Source of the DNA: Gammaproteobacteria bacterium
GTDB taxonomy: Bacteria > Pseudomonadota > Gammaproteobacteria > Enterobacterales > Alteromonadaceae
Reading direction: 5' to 3'
NCBI GenBank assembly: GCA_018825965.1
Contig: JAHKAA010000043.1
Span: 62,001-126,000 of the forward strand
DNA: 64,000 bases
Below the pieces are notes generated by a model. The model was given only the letters and a program-made list of their open reading frames with translations, was not told the origin of the DNA and did no database searches. The position numbers and the translations under genes were made by a program. How positions within the stretch are numbered: position 1 is the stretch's first letter; the number at the start of each line of letters is the position of its first letter. Positions 1 to 7,565 of the stretch are shown in pieces.

Positions 1-2102
1 GGTTCATTCATTAGTAACTTGAAGAAGTCATGAATAGAGTGGACATTAAATGTTTGCTTGAGCTTATCTAGTGAAGTTTGGTTTGATGTGCCCCGAAACT
101 TACCACCGTTAAGACAGTTCAGTAGACCATTATAAAACACATCTAGATTGAACAATTGTGAACCATAGATGTTGATATCAGTTAGTATGTCTTGTACCAG
201 CTTATTCTGTTCATGGTTCCAAGCATCTTGTTGCTGACCTAGTTTAGCGAAGGCAGTATCCACAGCTAGTTTTTGATTGTTTAAGTAAGTCTGGTACTGT
301 TGAGCAAAAACTTTACGAGCATTCAACATGGCGAAATACTGAGTATTCTTTTCTTGGATCTCCTTTAACTTATTGTTAGCTGCATCAATTTTAGTCTGGC
401 ACTCACTAACTTTGTTTAGAAGCGATGAAATATCTTGATTGATACCTTGGTTCTTAAACTCCTCAGTAATCGTTTCGTTCTCTTTAGCTAAAGTTTCCAA
501 ATTCTTATCCAAGAGAACAATGTTCCGCTGAAGAGCTGCCGTTGTAGCGGAATGGTCCACACAAGGGATTGGCGTTATTAACAAAGTGTTTAAATTGATT
601 TGAGCAATAGAGTCATTCAAGGGGTCGATTGACTGTTTTATGCTATTTAGCAATTGGTTAGATTGAGCGACGAATTGATTAATCTGATTGATGCTCTGAA
701 TGTTACGTTGATACTTTTCTATCAGCCCTTGGTTTTGAGGGTTGGTTAGAGTCTTCATTAGCTCATTGTTGTAATCAATGACACTCTGCTGATGACTCTC
801 ATTATTAAGCCAATTTCCCTGAGAGTCAGTAGCGTTTCTGTAATCAATGTACGCTCTGTATCTTGCTAGACAATCTTGAATAAGTTGAGTCTGAGATTGG
901 TCAAATGTAGCTTCATTAAGGCCGAGCATTCGCTTGATTTCGCTACTCAACACATCCGGTTTCTGGCTTACTTGCTGAATGTCTCCCTGACTAACATGCA
1001 GGTAAGAATATGAGTTTGATGGTTGATTGAAGAGTATCTCCGAGCCATCCCCTTGGTCTAAAGTTATCGCAAGTCCACTTGCATCAACAGTTCTTGCACT
1101 AGGTGATGTTGGGTTATATGGAAACTTAGAGCGGATTGAGTCTAAGAGTATACTTTTACCAGTCCCGCGTCCCCCAATAATAGCGACCATGTTTTTGTTA
1201 AGAGGCAAGGTTGCTGTTTGAAATTGAAGTGGTTGGTTCGGGAAAAGTTTGCCTCTCAATGAGATTGATTTGAAATGTGGCTTTTGGAAGCTTCGTTCAA
1301 CAAATTCATCTACGATTTGTATGCGGTCTTCAGGTTCAATAAGAACTTGTCTCAGCCCTTCAAAGGTAGGTTTTGCTTTGACCCAAGAGTATTTAGTACC
1401 GATATTCTGCATGGAATGTGCGTCAGAGCATAAGAATACTGGTTTAGGCGGTAGATTTGAGCCGCGACCGGATAAGAAAAATTCTCTGTCTTTTGCTGTT
1501 GACCCAAAGATCAGATCACCAAACTTATCAATTTCTTTTGCTAAAGCAAGAGAACGCCCCTCTTTAATATCTGGCCTAAATCCACCATACCCGTTAGGGC
1601 AAACAACCATTAAGTAGTCGATACCTCTCTTAAAATTCTGCGAAAGGTGCTCATTCAGTACGGCATAATCAATCATCAGTTCTTCAACTTTAACTCCATG
1701 TAGCTGAAGGTTGTTTCGCTCACAGTAGATAGCACCACCTGTAGTGGTCGTGTTTTTTACCTTGAGCTTGGACATAACAGTGTTGATTCTTGCTGTGCTT
1801 AGGTGCTCAGCGAAAAGGCAATGTATGTTGATAAATTCACTATCTTTGTTTGGTTGTGAAATCCGAAACTCTAAGTTTCCAACAACTTTGATATTAAAGC
1901 CTTTTTGATTAATAGTTGCACGAATTCGCTCAAGCTCATCCTCAGCGAAGAAGAAATAGTTAGTTATACCAACCAGCGAAAGTTCTACTTCGTTTAACTT
2001 ATTGGCATAATCATCAAGAGATATGCCATCAAATTGATTATTTTGATGTGTCAATGGGCTATGTAAGTGTAAGTCCCACTTGTTCCAAGTTGAGCCTATC
2101 AT
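1..2102 (-). CDS. PHP domain-SMC-like ATPase, TrlF/Ppl type (partial, C-terminus off window)
   Basis: Open reading frame of 700 codons that runs off the left edge. The ATG at 2102 is immediately preceded by an in-frame TAA, so this is the earliest possible ATG. The N-terminus carries a PHP phosphoesterase domain: WDLHLHSP at residues 9-16 gives the HxH metal motif, and CSDAHSMQ around residue 222-229 looks like a later PHP metal motif. A P-loop, GGRGTGKS, follows around residues 310-317. After it comes a long Gln/Asn/Leu-rich region likely to be coiled coil, as in SMC/RecN-like ATPases. The ABC signature and Walker B would lie beyond the window. Proteins with this architecture include TrlF-family ATPases and Ppl, described as a single-gene anti-phage defence system. 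The gene is A+T-richer than its neighbours (20 G+C in bases 1-60 against 32 in 14041-14100), suggesting horizontal acquisition. Architecture is firm; a defence role is inferred. Confidence 0.8.
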   Translation of the reverse strand, partial: MIGSTWNKWDLHLHSPLTHQNNQFDGISLDDYANKLNEVELSLVGITNYFFFAEDELERIRATINQKGFNIKVVGNLEFRISQPNKDSEFINIHCLFAEHLSTARINTVMSKLKVKNTTTTGGAIYCERNNLQLHGVKVEELMIDYAVLNEHLSQNFKRGIDYLMVVCPNGYGGFRPDIKEGRSLALAKEIDKFGDLIFGSTAKDREFFLSGRGSNLPPKPVFLCSDAHSMQNIGTKYSWVKAKPTFEGLRQVLIEPEDRIQIVDEFVERSFQKPHFKSISLRGKLFPNQPLQFQTATLPLNKNMVAIIGGRGTGKSILLDSIRSKFPYNPTSPSARTVDASGLAITLDQGDGSEILFNQPSNSYSYLHVSQGDIQQVSQKPDVLSSEIKRMLGLNEATFDQSQTQLIQDCLARYRAYIDYRNATDSQGNWLNNESHQQSVIDYNNELMKTLTNPQNQGLIEKYQRNIQSINQINQFVAQSNQLLNSIKQSIDPLNDSIAQINLNTLLITPIPCVDHSATTAALQRNIVLLDKNLETLAKENETITEEFKNQGINQDISSLLNKVSECQTKIDAANNKLKEIQEKNTQYFAMLNARKVFAQQYQTYLNNQKLAVDTAFAKLGQQQDAWNHEQNKLVQDILTDINIYGSQLFNLDVFYNGLLNCLNGGKFRGTSNQTSLDKLKQTFNVHSIHDFFKLLMNE

Positions 2103-2598
2103 TTAGATCCATCTGTACCATTTAAAGTACCATCGATTGTATATTAAAAAGTGTTTAGGAATCGACCTAATTGAGCATTTTTCCTCCAAGTGCGCGTATT
2201 CAATGATAGCTTATTGAGTAATAGTCATTTTTGGAATCAGGCAAGACCAAAGGTTCGGCGTGCCATATTGATGGCATTTAGAATAAAGTTAAATTAGGCC
2301 AAATTACCTTGGCGTCCGCTTTTGGCACAAAGTGACGATAAAGACGGTCTCACAAAACGGCCGGACAACTGCGTTAGCAGACCCTGTCCAGCAGGGAGGC
2401 TGGACAGGAGCCTACATGGATGTATTTACGGCGTGTCTGCGTTGTAGTTGACCGCGCCGTTTGAGTCTAAGCTCAGTGGGTCACTTATAGCAATTGCATC
2501 AAAGCCAGCCCGCCTTAACAACTTATTCACCAAACTAAACCAATACTCTGTGGTCTGCGTATACTATGGACTATTGATAACAAGCGGCGAGAGCTTTT
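2103..2598. other. intergenic region between the PHP-ATPase gene and folE
   Basis: No convincing gene is seen in these 496 bases. The half nearest the PHP-ATPase gene is A+T-rich and holds short inverted repeats, such as TGCCAT..ATGGCA near 2255-2272, and the near-palindrome ATTCAAT..ATTGAGT around 2200-2220. The half nearest folE holds a larger nested palindrome, listed separately. The folE promoter should lie in the last 60 bases, where TATACT at 2560-2565 is a possible -10 box without a good -35. Confidence 0.5.
2355..2462. repeat. nested inverted repeat (REP/BIME-like or terminator-like)
   Basis: An outer imperfect inverted repeat pairs 2355-2382 with 2435-2462 (the arms begin AAACGG and end CCGTTT and share the GTCTGC/GCAGAC inner end). 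Inside it is a perfect 10-bp inverted repeat, CCTGTCCAGC at 2383-2392 and GCTGGACAGG at 2399-2408, with a 6-base loop. The whole unit of about 108 bp could fold into a cruciform. No U-run follows, so a simple intrinsic terminator is unlikely. It sits at the junction of the atypical left region and the housekeeping genes. Confidence 0.6.
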
Positions 2599-3243
2599 AT
2601 GTTAACTGAATCTGCTTTAGTGGTGCGTAGCGCGCTGGAGGTTGCCGGGTTGGAAACTCCTATGCTGGATAATGGTTTGTCGAGTGATCAGAAAAAACAG
2701 CGTTTAACTGAATTAATGACGCAAGTGGTGCATACCCTTGGGTTGGATCTGAGCGACGATAGTCTGGCGGAAACGCCTGCCCGTATTGCCAAAATGTATG
2801 TGGACGAAGTGTTTTCTGGTTTGGATTACAGCACTTTTCCTAAGATTTCGATGATCGACAATAAAATGCACACTGAAGAAATGGTCAAGGTGCAAAACAT
2901 TAGTTTTACCAGCACTTGTGAGCATCATTTTGTCACTATAGACGGCACTGCTACTGTGGCTTATATACCGGGCCAGAAAATTATTGGTTTGTCGAAGCTG
3001 AACCGTATAGTGCGGTTTTTTGCCCAGCGGCCGCAGGTGCAGGAGCGTTTAACTCAGCAAATTCAGGTGGCTTTGCAGGCTTTGTTGGGTGTGAAGGATG
3101 TGGCTGTCAGCATTGATGCTGTGCATTATTGTGTGAAGTCCCGTGGTGTGATGGATACCAGTTCCAGCACGAAGACTATGGCTTTGGGTGGTGTCTTTAA
3201 AACCGATGCCGCAACACGTTCTGAGTTTTTATCCCGGTTTTAA
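2599..3243 (+). CDS. folE: GTP cyclohydrolase I
   Basis: Converts GTP to 7,8-dihydroneopterin triphosphate, the first step of tetrahydrofolate synthesis, in the cytosol. The 214-residue length is usual for the family. The zinc site is visible as C107 and H110 in CEHHF, with C178 in HYCVKSRG. The core strand with IPGQKIIGLSKLNR (124-137) and FAQRPQVQERLT (141-152) is the family hallmark. The ATG at 2599 follows GGCGAGAG as a ribosome binding site. It stands alone, with a separate glyoxalase-like gene 60 bp downstream on the same strand, so the two could be co-transcribed. Confidence 0.97.
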   Translation: MLTESALVVRSALEVAGLETPMLDNGLSSDQKKQRLTELMTQVVHTLGLDLSDDSLAETPARIAKMYVDEVFSGLDYSTFPKISMIDNKMHTEEMVKVQNISFTSTCEHHFVTIDGTATVAYIPGQKIIGLSKLNRIVRFFAQRPQVQERLTQQIQVALQALLGVKDVAVSIDAVHYCVKSRGVMDTSSSTKTMALGGVFKTDAATRSEFLSRF

Positions 3244-3306
3244 GTTGGCTGATCCCTTCTTCAACTGGCACACTGGTAAGCAGTATTCTTACCTGAGACT
3301 AAAAGC

Positions 3307-3711
3307 ATGTTAGCCGGTATTCATCATGTGGCGCTGATTTGTAGTGACTATCAGCGCTCAAAACATTTTTACACTGAAATTCTGGGCCTCAAAGTTCTGG
3401 CTGAACATTACAGAGCTGAACGTTTGTCTTACAAACTGGACTTGTTGTTGCCTGATGGTTGTCAGCTTGAGTTGTTTTCTTTTCCCAATCCACCGCCTCG
3501 CCCCAGCACTCCTGAAGCTCAGGGTTTACGCCATCTGGCCTTTCAGGTGCTGGACGTCGCTCAAATCGTCACACATTTAGAGCAGCATGGCATTGCAGTA
3601 GAGCCAGTGCGGATAGACCCTTACACAGAGCGGGCTTATACCTTTTTTAAAGACCCTGACGGTTTGCCGTTGGAGTTGTATCAGATACTGCCAGCTGAGC
3701 TGAGGCGTTAA
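3307..3711 (+). CDS. gloA2: VOC family (glyoxalase-like) protein, YaeR/GloA2 type
   Basis: A 134-residue single vicinal-oxygen-chelate domain protein. Expected metal ligands are visible at H7 (in HHVALI), E55 (LELFSF), H76 (LRHLAF) and E123 (LELYQ). The segments SKHFYTEILGL and FFKDPDGLPLELYQ match the small YaeR-like branch of the superfamily, annotated in E. coli as a probable lactoylglutathione lyase. The natural substrate is not evident from sequence. Its last 65 bases overlap, tail to tail, the end of the minus-strand phosphatase-superfamily gene. Family assignment is firm; reaction is not. Confidence 0.85.
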   Translation: MLAGIHHVALICSDYQRSKHFYTEILGLKVLAEHYRAERLSYKLDLLLPDGCQLELFSFPNPPPRPSTPEAQGLRHLAFQVLDVAQIVTHLEQHGIAVEPVRIDPYTERAYTFFKDPDGLPLELYQILPAELRR

Positions 3712-4786
3712 ACTCAAAAGCAGGTGCAGCTTTAGGTTGTACTGCCTGATAATCAAAACCCAGAGCTGCCGCCATAGTGGCGGCCATCTGGCCTTGTTGC
3801 CAGCTTTGTGTGGTACCTATTAAACCTGCGGCCGGAATGCCTGGCCCTAGAGCCGCCAGCCACACCTGTTCTGAACCTGCAATTTGAGGTTTTGGGCCTT
3901 TGTAACCAGGTACTGCAGCAGCTTTACCATGAGATCGCCACTGGGCTGCTTCGCCACTGCCATGATCAGTGCTTATTAATAAAGTGGTTTGGTCACGGTA
4001 ATAAGGGTCGTTTTGTAATTCCTGCCATAAGTCGGCAATAAACTGATCACTACGATGAATAGCAGCCAGATACTGATCGTATTGGCCTAAATGAGCAAAA
4101 TCATCGGCCTCACCCAGGGCTATATACAGCAGTTTAGGTTTATGTAAGCGTAAATGCTCCAGTGCAAATTCCTGAGTAAACACATCCAGCCGCACAGTCG
4201 CAAAAGGGCTGGGGGTTTTGGCCTGCAACTGGTTCAGGTACTGTTGTTTTTCGCTGAGTTTGCCTTGCTCTGGCATAAAACCGGCATTCACCGTCAGGCC
4301 TGAGCGCTCTGTATTCAAAATATAAGGGAATAACTCCCATGAACCAAAAGCCGCCACTTTATGCTGTAGTTGTGGCTGTTGGTTTAGCCATTCCAGCACT
4401 GTGACATTGGGGTTAGCTATTTTGTGGTTGCTGCGAATAGCAGGGTCGGCAAAACCGGCCAGTAATTCCTGATAACCGGGGTAAGAAATCTGATAGGGGT
4501 TGCTGATATTGATCTGTGAACCCTGAGTACGGTCGCCTACAGTAATGCCTTGTTGCCTGACTGTGTTATGCAAAAAGGGCATTAGAAGCTCTGCTTTGCC
4601 TGGTGTAAAGGGGCGGATCAGCTCTGGTGTTTTGACCCACTCCGGCTGCTGATAAAGTTTTGGGTCTGCTCCGGCAAAAACTTCCTGCCAGCGCACACCA
4701 TCTATGCTCACCAGTACTACTTTAGGTTCTGCTTTGACACTCAGAGGTAACAGGACCAGCAAGCCGATAAGCCAGTTTAACTTCAT
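3647..4786 (-). CDS. secreted alkaline phosphatase/sulfatase superfamily protein
   Basis: A 379-residue protein with a signal peptide (MKLNWLIGLLVLLPLSVKA), so probably periplasmic. The mature N-terminus VVLVSIDGVRWQEVF holds the Asp of the binuclear metal site typical of the alkaline phosphatase superfamily. LYIALGEADDFAH and LLISTDHGSGE supply further Asp/His ligands. The nucleophile is probably a Ser in NPYQISYPGY. The substrate is unknown: phosphodiester, phosphomonoester and nucleotide-pyrophosphatase activities all occur in this fold. It is convergent with the glyoxalase-like gene and overlaps it by 65 bp; the reading QGL-stop at 3647 is unambiguous, so the overlap is real. Confidence 0.85.
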   Translation of the reverse strand: MKLNWLIGLLVLLPLSVKAEPKVVLVSIDGVRWQEVFAGADPKLYQQPEWVKTPELIRPFTPGKAELLMPFLHNTVRQQGITVGDRTQGSQINISNPYQISYPGYQELLAGFADPAIRSNHKIANPNVTVLEWLNQQPQLQHKVAAFGSWELFPYILNTERSGLTVNAGFMPEQGKLSEKQQYLNQLQAKTPSPFATVRLDVFTQEFALEHLRLHKPKLLYIALGEADDFAHLGQYDQYLAAIHRSDQFIADLWQELQNDPYYRDQTTLLISTDHGSGEAAQWRSHGKAAAVPGYKGPKPQIAGSEQVWLAALGPGIPAAGLIGTTQSWQQGQMAATMAAALGFDYQAVQPKAAPAFEFNASAQLAVSDTTPTANRQGL

Positions 4787-4999
4787 CAGAAAGCCCCCAA
4801 CAGCTGTGGATTGGGGCCGATACTGCCAGCAGAAGATGACAAGAAAGCGTTAAAGCCATGGCAATTCGGTGACAGGATGCCTGGCGGGGTTAAAAAAGCT
4901 TGCGTTGCTTCTGTTCTGCGCTGAAGATGGGGGTTAATAAAAATAGCCGTCTGGAAGTGTATCAGGCGGTAATAAATCCAGATCCCAAGGTGCGTGTCT

Positions 5000-6391
5000 A
5001 TGTCCGATTTTAGTTTCCAGCAGGCCTTTGAATGGCTGAGTTCCGCCATAGCCTCACTAGTGTTTTATGCCATTCCTGTGAATGGTGCTGCTTTGCCTGT
5101 CACGGTGTTGTGGCTGGTGCTGGGCGCTGTGGTCTTTACCTGTTATTTAGGTTTTATCAATATCCGTGGTTTTCGCCATGCCATTCGTGTACTGCGGGGC
5201 GATTACGCCGATAAAAGCGCTAAAGGTGATATTACTCAGTTTCAAGCCTTGTCAGCGGCTTTATCCGGCACAGTGGGCACAGGCAATATTGCTGGTGTGG
5301 CTGTGGCCATTGCTTTGGGTGGGCCAGGTGCTACCTTCTGGATGATAGTGGCTGGCTTTTTGGGCATGACCACCAAATTTGTGGAATGTACGCTGGCGGT
5401 GAAATACAGGGTTTATAACGCCGATGGTTCGACCTCTGGTGGCCCTATGTATTACATCAAAGCGGCTTTGGATAAATATGGCCTGCCACGGCTGGGCAGT
5501 TTTTTGGCTGCGTTTTTTGCTATCGCCTGCGTCTTTGGCTCTGCCGGTTTTGTCCATGTGAATCAGGGTTTTTCTCAGGTTAAATTAGTGACTGGTTTCG
5601 ACAATGCCTGGGTCTTTGGTCTGGTGTATTCGTTTTTAGTGGGGCTGGTGATAGTAGGTGGCATTCAAAGCATAGCCCGTGTTACCAGTAAATTAGTGCC
5701 TTTAATGTGCGCTATTTATTTGTCGGCTGCTTTTGTATTTTTGGTGCTGCACTTTGATGCTATTCCGGCTGCAGTCTGGACCATATTACACAGTGCTTTT
5801 GCACCCGAAGCTGCTTATGGTGGTGTGATAGGTGTGATTATTCAGGGCTTTCGCCGTGCTGCTTATTCCAACGAAGCAGGTATAGGTTCATCCCCTATAG
5901 CGCATTCGGCGGCCCGTACTAAAGATCCGGTGTCTGAAGGTTTTGTGGGTTTGCTGGAACCTTTTATCGATACAGTAGTGATTTGTACTATATCGGCGCT
6001 GGTGATCGTAGTCAGTGGTGTGTATTTGCAGCCTGGTTTAGATGGGGTGCAAATGACCTCCGCTGCTTTTGGCTCTGTGTTTGACTGGTTTCCGCTGGTG
6101 CTGATGGTGGCGCTGTTGTTATTTGGCTATTCGACTGTGGTGAGCTGGTCTTTTTATGGTTTAAAGTCCTGGACTTACCTCTTTGGCCACAGCGATTTTA
6201 CCCAGCGCAGCTTTAAACTGCTGTTTTGTTCAGTAGTGGCTATTGGCGCTGTGCCTAATATGCTGGCCGTGTTTGATTTTATCGACTCAATGATTTTTTT
6301 AATGGCGGTGCCGAATATTCTGGCTTTGTATTTGTTATTGCCTGAAGTGAAGCAGGATTTAAAAGCTTACCTTTTAAAACATAAGGGTTAA
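5000..6391 (+). CDS. alanine or glycine:cation symporter (AGCS family)
   Basis: Inner-membrane carrier importing alanine or glycine with sodium. About 463 residues with many hydrophobic segments. AGCS hallmarks are visible: GTVGTGNIAGVAVAIALGGP near residues 90-110, and FRRAAYSNEAGIGSSP followed by FVGLLEPFIDTVVICT in the second half. Two starts are possible: GTG at 4994 and ATG at 5000. The AAGG at 4987-4990 is better spaced for the ATG. A strong bidirectional terminator follows at once. It appears to be a single-gene transcript; no amino-acid riboswitch was recognised upstream. Confidence 0.92.
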   Translation: MSDFSFQQAFEWLSSAIASLVFYAIPVNGAALPVTVLWLVLGAVVFTCYLGFINIRGFRHAIRVLRGDYADKSAKGDITQFQALSAALSGTVGTGNIAGVAVAIALGGPGATFWMIVAGFLGMTTKFVECTLAVKYRVYNADGSTSGGPMYYIKAALDKYGLPRLGSFLAAFFAIACVFGSAGFVHVNQGFSQVKLVTGFDNAWVFGLVYSFLVGLVIVGGIQSIARVTSKLVPLMCAIYLSAAFVFLVLHFDAIPAAVWTILHSAFAPEAAYGGVIGVIIQGFRRAAYSNEAGIGSSPIAHSAARTKDPVSEGFVGLLEPFIDTVVICTISALVIVVSGVYLQPGLDGVQMTSAAFGSVFDWFPLVLMVALLLFGYSTVVSWSFYGLKSWTYLFGHSDFTQRSFKLLFCSVVAIGAVPNMLAVFDFIDSMIFLMAVPNILALYLLLPEVKQDLKAYLLKHKG

Positions 6392-6399
6392 GCAATAAA

Positions 6400-6425
6400 A
6401 AAGGCAGCAAGAGAGTGCTGCCTTT
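6400..6425. terminator. bidirectional intrinsic terminator
   Basis: AAAGGCAGCA and TGCTGCCTTT form a 10-bp perfect stem around a six-base loop, flanked by an A-run on the left and a short T-run on the right. It lies between the convergent symporter and DUF3010 genes and can serve both. Confidence 0.85.
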
Positions 6426-6442
6426 TCGTCTTTCAAAACAGA

Positions 6443-6865
6443 TCATTTAGCCAGATAAGCATAAGCCGTTATAAAAGCCGTTTCCTGAAAACCTTTTAAA
6501 CCCGTTTCTTTAAATACGATAGGCACAGGATGACGCGCCAGTTGCTCTTTGATAAAAGAGCTGGTCAGAATTTCGGTTTTAACGTCAGGTAACAACTGCA
6601 GCGCTGCTTCCATTTTAAAGCCTATAGCACCACCGGCAAACTTGCCTTTTTGTGGCCGTTCACGGATCACAAAAGTGTCGATTTTGTAGTCTTCTGCCAG
6701 CTTGGCAAAGACAAACTGAAATTTTTTCATCTGTTCGCTGTCCTGATCTTTTAACAGCGGCAAACGCACAGTGCGGCAATCCGGAATATCAAACAGACCG
6801 CTATCTACAGCCAATAAACACAAAATGGCTTCACTGCCTTTCATTTCAACACCACAAACGCGCAT
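6443..6865 (-). CDS. DUF3010 family protein
   Basis: A 140-residue cytosolic protein of unknown function, recognised as DUF3010. The N-terminus MRVCGVEMKGSEAILCLLAV has the strand pattern of an RNase H-like/RuvC-like fold, and a conserved-looking FVIRERPQKGKFAGGAIG segment follows around residues 64-82. No catalytic residues are assigned. It is monocistronic, convergent with the symporter gene and followed upstream by the repeat block. The function is unknown. Confidence 0.75.
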   Translation of the reverse strand: MRVCGVEMKGSEAILCLLAVDSGLFDIPDCRTVRLPLLKDQDSEQMKKFQFVFAKLAEDYKIDTFVIRERPQKGKFAGGAIGFKMEAALQLLPDVKTEILTSSFIKEQLARHPVPIVFKETGLKGFQETAFITAYAYLAK

Positions 6866-6945
6866 AAGGATTTCTCTGACTAACTCAAGTTGGGGATATT
6901 ATGACAGCTTACTAAGGAAAAACTATAGCCAAATATTTGGCGTTT

Positions 6946-7121
6946 AAACCAATGCCAATTGTAGGGGCTCGGGTTTATCCCGCCTGTATGGCTGCTGTAG
7001 GGGCGCGGGCTTGTCCCCGCCCGTCGCGTGTTCAAACCAATGTCAATTGTAGGGGCGCAGGCTTATCTCGCCTGTGTGGCTGCTGTAGGGGCGCGGGCTT
7101 GTCCCCGCCCGTGCGGCTGAA
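6946..7121 (+). repeat. REP/BIME array: two tandem 88-bp units, four REP palindromes
   Basis: AAACCAATGCCAATTG at 6946 and AAACCAATGTCAATTG at 7034 mark two tandem units with an 88-bp period. Each unit holds two palindromic REP sequences headed by GTAG followed by a G-rich arm, a short TTGT/TTAT loop and a C-rich arm (GTAGGGGC...CCCGCC). The second and fourth REPs are nearly identical; the first and third are more diverged. The GTAG head is the signature of REPs mobilised by RAYT transposases, and a RAYT gene lies about 41 kb away in this window. Confidence 0.8.
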
Positions 7122-7124
7122 TAC

Positions 7125-7250
7125 ATACCCTAAGTAATTGCTGTTGCAGCTAGGCGACAAGGGATTGAGACCCCAGGAGCATAGTTGTCCTATGTGACTG
7201 GGGCGAAAGCACGCAGTCAACAACGCTGCGGCTGCAAGTACGACGGGTAT
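7125..7250. repeat. ERIC-like (IRU) palindromic element
   Basis: A 126-bp imperfect palindrome bounded by ATACCC at 7125-7130 and GGGTAT at 7245-7250. Its centre, ACCCCAGGAGCATAG followed by CTATGTGACTGGGGCGA, matches from memory the central inverted repeat of enterobacterial repetitive intergenic consensus elements, which are about 127 bp. It directly abuts the REP array. ERIC elements are non-coding, presumably mobile, and can fold in RNA when transcribed. Confidence 0.8.
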
Positions 7251-7252
7251 AA

Positions 7253-7294
7253 TAAAAAAGCAGACAAACCTGACAGGGGGGCGGTTTGTCTGCT
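7253..7294 (-). terminator. intrinsic terminator of the small-gene/TPR operon
   Basis: AGCAGACAAACC at 7259-7270 pairs with GGTTTGTCTGCT at 7283-7294 as a perfect 12-bp stem. On the minus strand it is followed by six T residues (the complement of AAAAAA at 7253-7258). It terminates minus-strand transcription coming from the small gene at 7361-7492. Confidence 0.88.
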
Positions 7295-7360
7295 CACAGT
7301 GATTTCAGACAGCAACTGCAATTCAGGCCGGGGAGCCACGTGAATTGCAATCACAGTCTT

Positions 7361-7492
7361 TTACTGCTGAAAATCTTCGTTTTCGATATCCCACTGGCTT
7401 ACCGAAAGCTGTCGGTAAAAAGACCAGTGCTGTAACAACCAATTTAACCAATGCTCATAAACATCATGATCTTGCGGTATATGGAATGACAT
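7361..7492 (-). CDS. small protein of 43 residues, unknown function
   Basis: ATG at 7492 is preceded by AGAAGGAGACTGTT, a near-ideal ribosome binding site at good spacing. The frame ends with TAA at 7361-7363. The product starts MSFHIPQDHDVYEHWLNWLL and ends WDIENEDFQQ. It is acidic and Trp-rich (W at 15, 18, 23 and 34), without a signal peptide. It lies 73 bp downstream of the secreted TPR-like gene on the same strand and directly before a strong terminator; a further inverted repeat, TGCAATTCA/TGAATTGCA at 7318-7349, lies between. I do not recognise the family. The Shine-Dalgarno sequence and terminator position are the evidence that it is translated. Confidence 0.6.
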   Translation of the reverse strand: MSFHIPQDHDVYEHWLNWLLQHWSFYRQLSVSQWDIENEDFQQ

Positions 7493-7565
7493 AACAGTCT
7501 CCTTCTAAAGCCGGGCGCTTAAGTGAACGGCGCCCAGTTTAGTGTCTTTAGATGACAATACCTTT

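Larger units (their letters stand above)
6866..7360. other. repeat-rich intergenic region
   Basis: This 495-base stretch holds no convincing protein gene. Reading from the DUF3010 promoter side it contains four GTAG-headed REP palindromes in two tandem 88-bp units, an ERIC-like element, and a terminator for the small minus-strand gene. Short open frames across the REP array merely translate the repeat and are not genes. Confidence 0.7.

Noticed and set aside
1027..1617. Plus-strand open frames in the left region (64 and 122 codons)
   Set aside because: They are antisense to the PHP-ATPase frame, have no ribosome binding sites and show no domain; the minus-strand frame carries PHP and P-loop motifs.
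2355..2462. Possible integron attC site
   Set aside because: The expected 7-bp core sites (RYYYAAC and GTTRRRY) are not found at the ends of the palindrome, and no integrase gene is visible.
4786..5049. 87-codon minus-strand frame upstream of the symporter gene
   Set aside because: It overlaps the symporter start, has no domain and no good ribosome binding site, so it was treated as chance.
6946..7121. Possible CRISPR array
   Set aside because: The repeats are palindromic REP units in two 88-bp tandem copies without variable spacers of constant length, and no cas gene is present.
7032..7223. 63-codon minus-strand frame across the REP array and ERIC element
   Set aside because: It only translates repeat sequence and has no ribosome binding site.
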